DNA from: Funneliformis mosseae
Taxonomy: Eukaryota; Glomeromycota; Glomeromycetes; Glomerales; Glomeraceae
Assembly: GCA_910592005.1 (NCBI GenBank)
Contig: CAJVPP010000891.1
Location: 1-24,947, forward strand
Direction: 5' to 3'
Length of the DNA: 24,947 nt
Position numbers and translations under genes: made by a program. Shown here piece after piece: positions 10,843 through 18,784 of this stretch (position 1 is its first letter; every line of letters starts with the position of its first letter). The notes under the pieces were generated by a model. That model saw only the letters and a list, made by a program, of their open reading frames with translations. It was not told where the DNA came from and did no database searches.

Positions 10843-10995
10843 CTAATTCCCTATATACTATTTAATGTTAAACTTTTCTTGAGTAGAGGTCAAGATTCCA
10901 TAAACTTCGACCGCTATAGTAGGTTCCTTATAAAACCATCTCTCCTTAATTTCTCAGCCATAAATACATCAATCATTAATCTCTATTAAATTACG
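10022..10995. other. Intergenic region, 3' of the F-box gene
   Basis: About 970 bp of AT-rich DNA with (TA)n tracts at 10047-10069 and 10551-10581 and a T29A15 palindrome at 10799-10842. The part nearest 10996 is probably the F-box 3' UTR. No gene recognised. Confidence 0.5.
10799..10842. repeat. T29A15 homopolymer palindrome
   Basis: Twenty-nine T followed directly by fifteen A. It can form a perfect A:T hairpin and lies in the likely 3' UTR of the F-box gene, about 150 bp past its stop codon. Length may be uncertain because of sequencing slippage. Confidence 0.9.
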
Positions 10996-12663
10996 TTACT
11001 TCCTGAATTTCTGAGGCACACTAACACAATCTCCAAAGAAATCTGCAAATTTCCTAAACCCATCTTCACTGACGCCTTCGGCACCCCTAATCTTCAATGT
11101 GTTTAAACTTTTAACGGGATACTTATAAAACATTTCTAAATGTTCATCAGTTATACAAGTACAAAATTGTAACGATAACCTTTGCAATTGAATCGATCTC
11201 GTCACCATCATACCTTTCCTCGTACCATCTGATAAAGGTACTGTCGAACTCGAGGTCTTATTAATATTTTGTAAAAATAATCCAAAAACTTCAGCGCTAA
11301 AGTTCCAATTCATATTAATATTGAATTTAATTAATGATGACGGTATCGATTGTCCAACCCTTGCTAATAAATCTTCAACATTGATAGATTGCATATCCTT
11401 CACTGATGTGTGAAAAGATCGTGATTGATATTTTGAATCATATAAACTTAACCGTTTCAAGTTTCTACATGAACGCAATAAGGATGGTAAATAAGCTAAT
11501 TGACTTTCATTGACACATGCCAAAATCTGCTTTATATTCGGACAGAATTCAACGAATGGCTCCAGGATGAAAGAAGAGGATGAAGTTGAGATGGAGTTAA
11601 ACCTTGCTGATGTGTTATTATTATTTGTAAAAGGATTTGGTAAAGGAGGCGTATCCATAAACACCTTTCCCATCAAAATAACCGTTTGTAAAGAATCGCC
11701 TGCCAAAGAGATTAATTTTCTGTAAAGTTCAAAAGGAAGTCTGCTTGAACTAAAAGTAATGGCCTTTAATTGACGAAATTGATGTGTCTTTCCCGTGATT
11801 ATAACTTCATTCCCATAATTCCTACAATTAACAATTTTTAAAACTTTTAAATTTTTACAAGTTAATAATTGATCCAAAGGGAATCTCTCATGAAAATTAA
11901 TCGACAAGAATTTGATCACGGTTAAAGTATTTGATTGAGTCGTTAAAGAATCAAAAACTTCATTCTTGAATATCGTGTTTAATCTTCCGTCTGATAAGAT
12001 AATTTTCTTTAAATGCTTTTGAGACCTTATCAAGTGAGCCAATCCATCCATCGAAGAGTCCGATGTTACCAAATCATCACCGTTAGAATGTTGAGGTTCG
12101 AGACAACGAAAAGTTATATAACGAATATCATTCGCCATTCCTGCGCAAGAATCAATTAGGCCTTTTGTATATTCTCCAAAGAAATTACAGCTACGTAGTT
12201 TTGCAAAACTTTGTCTTGCCCCAGGAAATAAGAAAATATTATCATTAAACAGCATATTCTTTTTAAAATCCACTCGATCAAATTTTGGAGAATTATAAAT
12301 GAAATGCTGAATTAAAGGTTTGAACAAACTAAAGGAGGAAAAAGGAATTGCCCAACAACGAAATGCCAATAAGATTTTTTCACAATCGAAAACTCGTAGG
12401 AACGTGGAATAATCGAAAGTTGATTTTTCAATTGTTGAATCAATGGAACCTCGTTCTTCCATTGAGAGGCGAGACATATAAGTATTTATCAGCAGTATAT
12501 AACGTTTGGCCGTCAAATCCCTTCCAAATGGATTTCTCCAAAGTATTGGAATAGTGATTTCACACCAGCTTCGATTCACCAAAAGACAGGAATGCAAAGA
12601 AATTGTATCATCATAAAGATACTCTAAAATTTCTCTAATACATTCAACCGGTAAACATGTCAT
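10996..12663 (-). CDS. F-box protein with leucine-rich-repeat-like C-terminal region
   Basis: A single uninterrupted 555-residue frame. Residues 1-45 hold the F-box: LPVECIREILEYL, then SLHSCLLVNRSWCEITIPILWRNPF, matching the usual F-box pattern of LPxExxxxIxxxL...CxxVxRxWxxxxxxxLW. The rest has irregular leucine-rich segments, for example NLKVLKIVNC, NLKRLSLYDS and QLQRLSLQFCTCITDEHL, like the solenoid of F-box/LRR proteins. Members normally bind Skp1 through the F-box and hold a substrate for SCF ubiquitin ligase; here the substrate is unknown. Lack of introns and this layout are typical of the expanded F-box families of mycorrhizal fungi (inference). An AT-microsatellite sits about 90 bp upstream of the ATG. 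It is divergent from the BTB gene at 14184. Confidence 0.88.
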   Translation of the reverse strand: MTCLPVECIREILEYLYDDTISLHSCLLVNRSWCEITIPILWRNPFGRDLTAKRYILLINTYMSRLSMEERGSIDSTIEKSTFDYSTFLRVFDCEKILLAFRCWAIPFSSFSLFKPLIQHFIYNSPKFDRVDFKKNMLFNDNIFLFPGARQSFAKLRSCNFFGEYTKGLIDSCAGMANDIRYITFRCLEPQHSNGDDLVTSDSSMDGLAHLIRSQKHLKKIILSDGRLNTIFKNEVFDSLTTQSNTLTVIKFLSINFHERFPLDQLLTCKNLKVLKIVNCRNYGNEVIITGKTHQFRQLKAITFSSSRLPFELYRKLISLAGDSLQTVILMGKVFMDTPPLPNPFTNNNNTSARFNSISTSSSSFILEPFVEFCPNIKQILACVNESQLAYLPSLLRSCRNLKRLSLYDSKYQSRSFHTSVKDMQSINVEDLLARVGQSIPSSLIKFNINMNWNFSAEVFGLFLQNINKTSSSTVPLSDGTRKGMMVTRSIQLQRLSLQFCTCITDEHLEMFYKYPVKSLNTLKIRGAEGVSEDGFRKFADFFGDCVSVPQKFRK

Positions 12664-12753
12664 TATTATAGCTAGAAAATTAAATAAAATTTATTGAAAT
12701 TTTAATTACAAATTTCCAAAATTGGATTTAAAATTGATTATTTACCTGATAAT

Positions 12754-12805
12754 ATATATATACTGTATATATATATATAAAAAAAAAAAGAGAGGGAGAG
12801 AGAGA
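12754..12805. repeat. AT microsatellite followed by GA-rich tract
   Basis: An alternating AT block interrupted by CTG, then A11 and a GAGAGGGAGAGAGAG run. It lies 90-140 bp upstream of the F-box start codon, so it may affect nucleosome placement at that promoter. Confidence 0.8.
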
Positions 12806-12989
12806 AATAATTGTTGGGTAAGAAAAGAACGTTGGCGTAAATTTTACAAACAAACAATTATTTTTATATATTTATTATCATACGTCAGCGGAAAATCAGT
12901 AAAATCTGTGTAATTTTATATTTTTTTTAGGATCTCATAATAAACATTAAGCCTGAGGTTAAGTTATATCGATAACAAAAATCATTGGT

Positions 12990-13137
12990 GGAGATTGAAG
13001 ATAAGATGACGTGGCGCATGCCTGTATCACAAAAGTTACTCAAAAGGAAAGATGGTACCCTCTCTACAATCACACCCTTCGGGACCGCCTAATGGTGTGA
13101 TGTATAGAGGTGTGCTTATACAAAAAAATTTTTTTTT
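12990..13137 (+). ncRNA. Candidate Pol III small RNA or SINE-like element, SRP-Alu-like
   Basis: GTGGCGCATGCCTGTA at 13011-13026 closely resembles the start of the SRP RNA Alu domain and its internal A box. CTTCGGGACC at 13077-13086 resembles a Pol III B box (core TTCG, ending ACC). Between 13059-13076 and 13094-13110 two arms, CCTCTCTACAATCACACC and GGTGTGATGTATAGAGG, pair to form a long hairpin with the B-box-like sequence in its loop. Nine T at 13129-13137 could terminate Pol III. Start is approximate. The S-domain of a full SRP RNA (helix 6 and helix 8 motifs) was not found downstream, so it is not a complete SRP RNA gene as seen. Alternatives are a SINE remnant or a structured promoter element. 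Confidence 0.35.
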
Positions 13138-14183
13138 AGATCTCTTTCAGTTCTGGATTCTAGGCGGTTATTTCTTTTTTTTTTTTTTCATTTCTTCTTT
13201 CGTTCCTTTAACATTTCTAAAATTCTAATATTCCTCTTTTTTTTTTAGATACAAGATTAATCCGAATCGAGTAGGACCATTGACCATCTTTAGTTTTATG
13301 TGAACATTTAATAAAGTTTATCTTAAAATAAAGTAATTTTACGTGATTTATTATAATAATTGAATGTTATTGACCGATTTGTCACGCGATGATGTGACTA
13401 TATAAAGGGAAATTACTATATTATTTATTAATATATCGGCCTGATAATTGATGTGATGGTGATTATAATTAATATGTGATTATAAAGGGGTATTTTATAT
13501 TTCGGAACAAAAATATAGTGTGCTTATAATTTTCCGACATGTAATAAAGGCATGCATTCAATCCCCAAATCTTTAGAATCGCAGTTTGTTACTTCGATCC
13601 TCGGAATAATCTTTAAAATTTACTAATAATTGGATTCCCTAAATAGATTAGTATTTTCTTATCGTGCAAGTCACATGAGATGGTACAAGAAATGTAGTTT
13701 GGGCAAAATAATGAGTTTTATGTAATATTGTGTTACTACTGTCGAATCTTTCCATATAATAGAAAAATTAGCTAACCCTTTTCCTTCTACCCGGTTTGTA
13801 TTTTTTTTTCATTCACTTTTATTTTTTATTAATTGCTAGATTAAAAACTTCAAAAATCCTTTTCATTTTTAATTTATTTTTTTTTGTTTTCCGAATTTCG
13901 TATTAGTTGAAAAAGGAATAATGCGAAACTGACAAACTGACATCGCTAACATGTGGCTAATAATGTATCACCCTGCATGAACACAAAAGTTGACATATAA
14001 ATAAGTTTCATTTTCCCGGAAATTTCGTTACTACACCTCTATTTTATTATTTATTTACCTTCCTTTTTTTTTTTTATTTTTTTTTTATTAAAAAAAAATT
14101 AACCTTCTTTACCACATTTTCATCCCTTTTCAGAAATTAAAAAATAAAAGGTTTAAACAAAATTATATACAAACGGTATAACC

Positions 14184-15850
14184 ATGCCAGAAATATACGA
14201 TACAGTGAAATCATTTAAACAACTATCCTGCGATTTTTTAAAAATATTAGATCAAGAAGAAACTTTTGATGTCATTATTTATGTTGGTAATAATTCTAGC
14301 AGTGAAACATTTAAGGCTCATTCAATCATTTTAAAAAATCGGTCAGAGTATTTTAGAGCCGCATTATCTGCTGTATGGAGTAAAAAGAAAGAGGATGGCT
14401 ATTATGTTATTGATTTGCGCGGTATGGACATACCGCAGGCTATCTTTGGTCATGTGCTCTTGTATGTATGGGATTTTTAATTCATTCGATTTTTGTTATT
14501 ATTCTCTTGCCGTATTCTCTTTTCATTCTTTTGTTCTTTCTTCTCGAAGAGTGATAATTTAAGTGAATTGAGATTTTTTTTTTTTATTATTATTCTCACT
14601 TTATTATTTATTTTTTTATTTTTATTTTTTTTTAAAAAAAAACTGAACATTTGATTTCTTATTTATTTTATTTATTCATTTATTTTAGTTATATATATGG
14701 TGCATATTTAAACTTAGAAAAAGTAGGGGTTTCAGAAAAATTACAATTATTAAAAGCAGCAGACGTATTAATGATGGATTCTTTTGTAGATTATATGGAA
14801 GCCGATTTAATACGAGACGAAAAATGTTGGATCCACGAGAAAAGTAGTGAAGTCCTTTATGTAGCTTTACAAATTTCAAGGTGTAAAGAATTAGTAACGT
14901 TGTGCAATAACGCAATACTTCGACACCCCAAAGCTTTTGTAAGCTCCAAGGAATTTTTATTTCTTCCATATGATTATATGATTGGTTTATTAGAGCGAGA
15001 CATATTTGGGTTAGAAGAGATAGATATATTTGCGGCGGTGATAATGTGGGGGATAAATAACACACCTGGAATTTCACTTGTTGATGATTTTTCAACTTGG
15101 ACATCAGAAAATATATCAACATTACAATCAAACGTGATTAATTTACTTTCTTTAATAAGATTCTTCCAAATGGAACATGATGAGTTTATTAAAAAAGTTG
15201 GACCTTTAACAAAAGTTTTTTTACCAGAATTGTACGATCAGGTTATTGAATATCATTCAAAAACACAATTTCAATTTATTTATGACATTCTGCCTTTAAG
15301 GTTAAATAGTACAATCATAAAAGAGAAAGAAGAACCAGCACTGATATCATATTGGATCCTTCATCCCGATACAACGGATGATAATCCCGAAAAAAATCCT
15401 TATACGACATTTGATAAAATTCCGTTTGATTTTCATTTAATATTTAGATGTAGCGGTGCTGAATTGGCTGAACAAAAATGGCGAGAACAATGTTACAATC
15501 AAGGACCAACCATAACAATAATCAGAACTAAAAATCAAAATGAAGATGAGGCTGTGTTTGGTGGGTATAAAAGTATCAGTTGGTCAGCAGAGAATCAAGA
15601 AATGAGAATTGGTGGTGATGGATTTATATTTGGTTACCTCTGGCAACAAAGAAAATTACTATTACCTTGGATGTTAAGAGTGAATAATCATTTGGATGTT
15701 AACATGTTTTTGGGAGATGGGATCGAGGTCTTTATTGATTTTAGACATGGACAAAAATTATTGGCTCATGCTAATGGATTTCAAGATTTAGAAGAGACGA
15801 TTGAGGAGTTGGAAGTGTTTAGAGTCGTTCGGAAAAAAATGGATGACTGA
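14184..15850 (+). CDS. BTB-BACK-TLDc domain protein
   Basis: Two exons, 14184-14461 and 14689-15850, joined across a 227-bp intron (GTATGT..TTTTAG, phase 2), total 479 residues. The BTB/POZ domain covers about 27-135: TFDVIIYVG, FKAHSIILKNRSEYFRAAL and, across the splice, VLFYIYGAYL. A BACK-like helical region follows at about 140-250. The C-terminal 300-475 is a TLDc domain with FHLIFRCSGAE, GPTITIIRTKNQN, FGGYKSISW and a closing EVFRV. This domain order is common in mycorrhizal-fungal BTB proteins, often annotated as BTB/kelch or TLD proteins. BTB-BACK modules usually dimerise and bind Cullin-3 to recruit substrates for ubiquitination; TLDc domains are linked to stress responses and V-ATPase binding in other eukaryotes. 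The actual partner is unknown. The intron contains a T9A9 palindrome. Splice choice is supported by the restored BTB core. Confidence 0.88.
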
Positions 15851-16191
15851 CGTTAGATGATTGGGTGAATGGACTTGCGAAAAAATGGAGGTCATCGACA
15901 ATTTGTTGCATCATGAGTTACAAAAAATATTTTTTGATGTGTGTGATGATATGCTGTGAGTATTTGAAATATTATTTCGAATTTACTTTCTTTTTTAAAC
16001 AAAATTATGATATTATACTCGGGTTGGCATATTATTAGAACAATATAATGTACATTTTCTTATCTTTAGGATGTTTATATTTGGACTTTTTTTTTTTTTT
16101 TTGATTTTACAAAAATTGACATTGGTGGTAATTTATCTTTTTTTTTTTTTTTTTTTGTGTGTGAGACAATATTTATATTTATAAATTACAA

Positions 16192-16225
<34 letters not shown>

Positions 16226-17166
16226 TGGATTTTGTGGAAAATCCAAAAAAAAATAAATTTTTTTCTAAGGACGTTTAATGTTAATTTAAGGGTTGACATT
16301 TTTATTATCCCACAAATTTAATTAATATTAATCCCCTTTTATTTTACAAATCTACAACTCCACTCCACTATACTTTCAATTCACTTTGCTTTGGATTGTA
16401 CTCTCTTTTCTATGTATCACGGATAGTTTGATGTTTTATTCATTTTAGTTAATTTCCTTTTTATTCATTTATTTGCAAAAAAATCAAGTGTAAGATATAT
16501 ATTTATATATATATTTTATATATATATATTTTTTTTTTAAAAAAAAAAAAACTATGCTTCATAACATTTTCATAAAATAAAAATTTTGTCCATACCAGTA
16601 TTTTCTATATAAATATTTGATTTTAAAATAAATAACACAACTACATTTCACAATAACTTTCAAACAGGTCATGACGTTAATACCTGAGTCGAATTACTTT
16701 TTATTTTCTGTGGAATGTTCAGGTCCTTCTCACCATTGGCACGTAATAATCAACCCTAGTTTATACGTTAATCGCGCATTGGCACAGTAGTTGTCCGAAC
16801 GCGTGTTCAGAAGTGTTCAAAGTTGACAAGTTGTCATGGTATTCAAGAAGTAGTGGGTTAAAATTGTGCCTTCTTCATATTCCCCGAAGGAAAACCTGGA
16901 AAGTCGAATTGAGAACCAGTTGATTTTGATCAAGTAGTCTCTAATGATTAGCGAATTCACTATCCGAATAATTTGTTTATCTAGACAAAATTCTCTCAAA
17001 AGAACTTATTATAATGCCAGGAAAAAAAAAACCGAATTTCTTTTTTATGTATTATGTGTAATAAAAACATTTTGGAAATATTATTCTTTCTTTTATTAAA
17101 TTGAGGTCTTTGTGATGTAACAAATTATTTTATATAGCGTTTATATTGTGTAAATGAAAATTTATC
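15851..17166. other. Intergenic region between BTB and acyltransferase 3' ends
   Basis: About 1.3 kb between convergent genes. It has T19 at 16138-16156, A31 at 16193-16223, a (TA)n tract at about 16496-16530 and T10A13 at 16529-16551. From about 16670 to 16985 the G+C content rises visibly, but no long ATG-started frame is present there. No RNA gene recognised. Confidence 0.45.
16193..16223. repeat. A31 homopolymer
   Basis: Thirty-one uninterrupted A, about 340 bp past the BTB stop codon. It could be a genomic tract, a retroposed poly(A) tail or an assembly-sensitive run; no retroposed body is recognised next to it. Confidence 0.85.
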
Positions 17167-18399
17167 TTAACTATAATGGAAATCGAGAGTAGGATCTCTT
17201 TTGTAGCTTGTAAATGCAGATGAGATAAACCAATGGGGGTGGCGTGCGAATGGTTCAACAAATCCAGGCAAGGTAAATAAAATGATTATCATCATGACGC
17301 TCCGTTGCAAAATTGATTTCAATAAACTTTTTTTAGAATCTGTTTCTCTTGTCGATCCAGTGATACCTTCCCAAATCACCAAAATAATTCCATGTAACAT
17401 AAAGAAAAATAAATGCTCGCCCGAGTATTTATTCAAAAAAATCAGTAAAAGGTATTCGTGCAATAAAGCACTCATTGCGAACGCTGCTAAAACTCCAATT
17501 AACTCACTAAACCTCTTTGATTTGTTAATGAAAAGATTACGAGCTGGTAAATATGCCAATTCTTTAAAACTTTCCTTTAAGAATAATTGCCATCTATTCG
17601 ACCAAAGATCTCGGGGAGATGTTGAGAAATAAGGATACATGAATATGTGTTTTGTATCATATGCCATGGAGATACACCATTCTTTAATATATTTTATCTG
17701 TTGCTTTTCGAGAAAGAGAATTTCCTTGTCATTATTTAAGGTGATAAGAAATCTTAACAATAATCCATTTAAAACGAGAAAAAAATCGTAGCCTAAAGAT
17801 AGAGATAAGATGATCACCGACGTACCAACAGCGTAATAAAGCAATAAAAATTGATTTAGAGCTGGAATCCCTTTAGTGACCCAATTGAAAATTCGAACCG
17901 GATAACTTTCTTCAGGTATGTCGGGGACATTATACGTTAACCACCTATAACACATTTCGAATAAAACCCATTTAAGAAAAACTAACGCAACGCGTTGAAT
18001 TATATTCAGATTTATCTCTCTTATCGTCAACTTTGAATCCTTTTTCTTAACTTTCGTGTCATCATTTGGTAATGTCCTCCAGAAGAACATCGTCAAATAA
18101 AACGGTCCTATTTGTTTTTCTTTCTCGGCGTATAAACATCTTTTTAACCAAATCATCATCTTAAAACTCCAACCAAATGCTAAGGCTGCTATTGGCGATA
18201 TCTCGATCTCTTCATATTCTCCTCGATATACGAGTGGAAGTGCGAGTAAATATATGATTATAACGATCAGGCTAAAGTATCTTAATTTTGTTTTTGGAGG
18301 TTCCAAGGAAAATGCGATGAAAACAAAGTACGGAATAACGAAAGCAATTCGAAATATTTGGAAAGGTAATTTTGGTGGAAAATCTTGGATTGAAATCAT
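17167..18399 (-). CDS. Wax-synthase-like MBOAT acyltransferase
   Basis: A single-exon 410-residue membrane protein with about eight hydrophobic helices (for example near 13-32, 42-58, 135-150, 183-210, 300-323, 330-345 and 365-380). SPRDLWSNRWQLFLKE at 261-276 matches the conserved S-R-[DE]-[FL]W-x-x-RW motif of the wax-synthase/MBOAT family, and His314 in MSALLHEYL is the expected catalytic histidine. Family members transfer a fatty acyl group from acyl-CoA to an alcohol or sterol at the ER membrane; fungal relatives also include secondary-metabolite O-acyltransferases. After RW most fungal members have His, here Gln271. Substrate cannot be predicted. It is divergent from the PH-domain gene at 18785, and convergent with the BTB gene. 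Confidence 0.82.
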   Translation of the reverse strand: MISIQDFPPKLPFQIFRIAFVIPYFVFIAFSLEPPKTKLRYFSLIVIIIYLLALPLVYRGEYEEIEISPIAALAFGWSFKMMIWLKRCLYAEKEKQIGPFYLTMFFWRTLPNDDTKVKKKDSKLTIREINLNIIQRVALVFLKWVLFEMCYRWLTYNVPDIPEESYPVRIFNWVTKGIPALNQFLLLYYAVGTSVIILSLSLGYDFFLVLNGLLLRFLITLNNDKEILFLEKQQIKYIKEWCISMAYDTKHIFMYPYFSTSPRDLWSNRWQLFLKESFKELAYLPARNLFINKSKRFSELIGVLAAFAMSALLHEYLLLIFLNKYSGEHLFFFMLHGIILVIWEGITGSTRETDSKKSLLKSILQRSVMMIIILFTLPGFVEPFARHPHWFISSAFTSYKRDPTLDFHYS

Positions 18400-18784
18400 T
18401 TTTCGAGACGGGAATGAAAAAAAAATTTTTTCAAAATTTATTATTGTTTTGATGTGTTACATCCTTCGGGGCGCAACATGTATGTACGTTAAAAGTCACT
18501 TGACAGACAAAGAAGATGCCACAAAGTGAAAGTGTCACGAATTAATAAAATTAAATTAACGTCATTTATTGACTTGCATCAGATTTTCGTCATCATAACC
18601 AAAAGAGTTGACAAGTTTGATGTAATGAACACACCAATTATATTTTTATTCATCAAGTTAGGAAGCACAATCACTTTTTACACATGTTATCAACCCTTAT
18701 CTAAAATCTTTTATTTATATATATACCCAAATATTTATTATTTTTTTATTTGTTTTTATTTTTTATTTTTTTTTTTTTTTGAAA
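18400..18784. promoter_or_regulatory. Shared divergent promoter region
   Basis: The 385 bp between the start codons of the minus-strand acyltransferase and the plus-strand PH-domain gene must hold both core promoters. The half next to the PH-domain gene is strongly T-rich, ending in T13 just before the ATG. No clear TATA box or known operator stands out. Confidence 0.45.

Larger units (their letters stand above)
12664..14183. other. Divergent intergenic region between F-box and BTB genes
   Basis: About 1.5 kb. From left: F-box promoter side with an (AT)n block containing ACTGTAT and a GA-rich run (12754-12805); the hairpin/Pol III-like element at about 12990-13137; T-rich stretches; a strong TATA-like CTATATAAAGGG at about 13398-13409, whose gene, if any, is not seen; then the pyrimidine-rich BTB leader. 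No protein-coding frame recognised. Confidence 0.5.

Noticed and set aside
12990..13300. Complete SRP RNA gene
   Set aside because: Only the 5' Alu-like block is seen; the S-domain helix motifs were not found downstream, and a T9 terminator comes too early.
14685..15131. 148-codon open frame on the minus strand
   Set aside because: It lies antisense to the second exon of the well-supported BTB-BACK-TLDc gene and has no own features.
16817..16999. 60-codon open frame on the minus strand
   Set aside because: No ATG start, no domain and no splice partner; more simply part of an unexplained GC-richer island.
17282..17632. 116-codon open frame on the plus strand
   Set aside because: Antisense shadow of the wax-synthase-like gene, whose motifs are clear on the minus strand.
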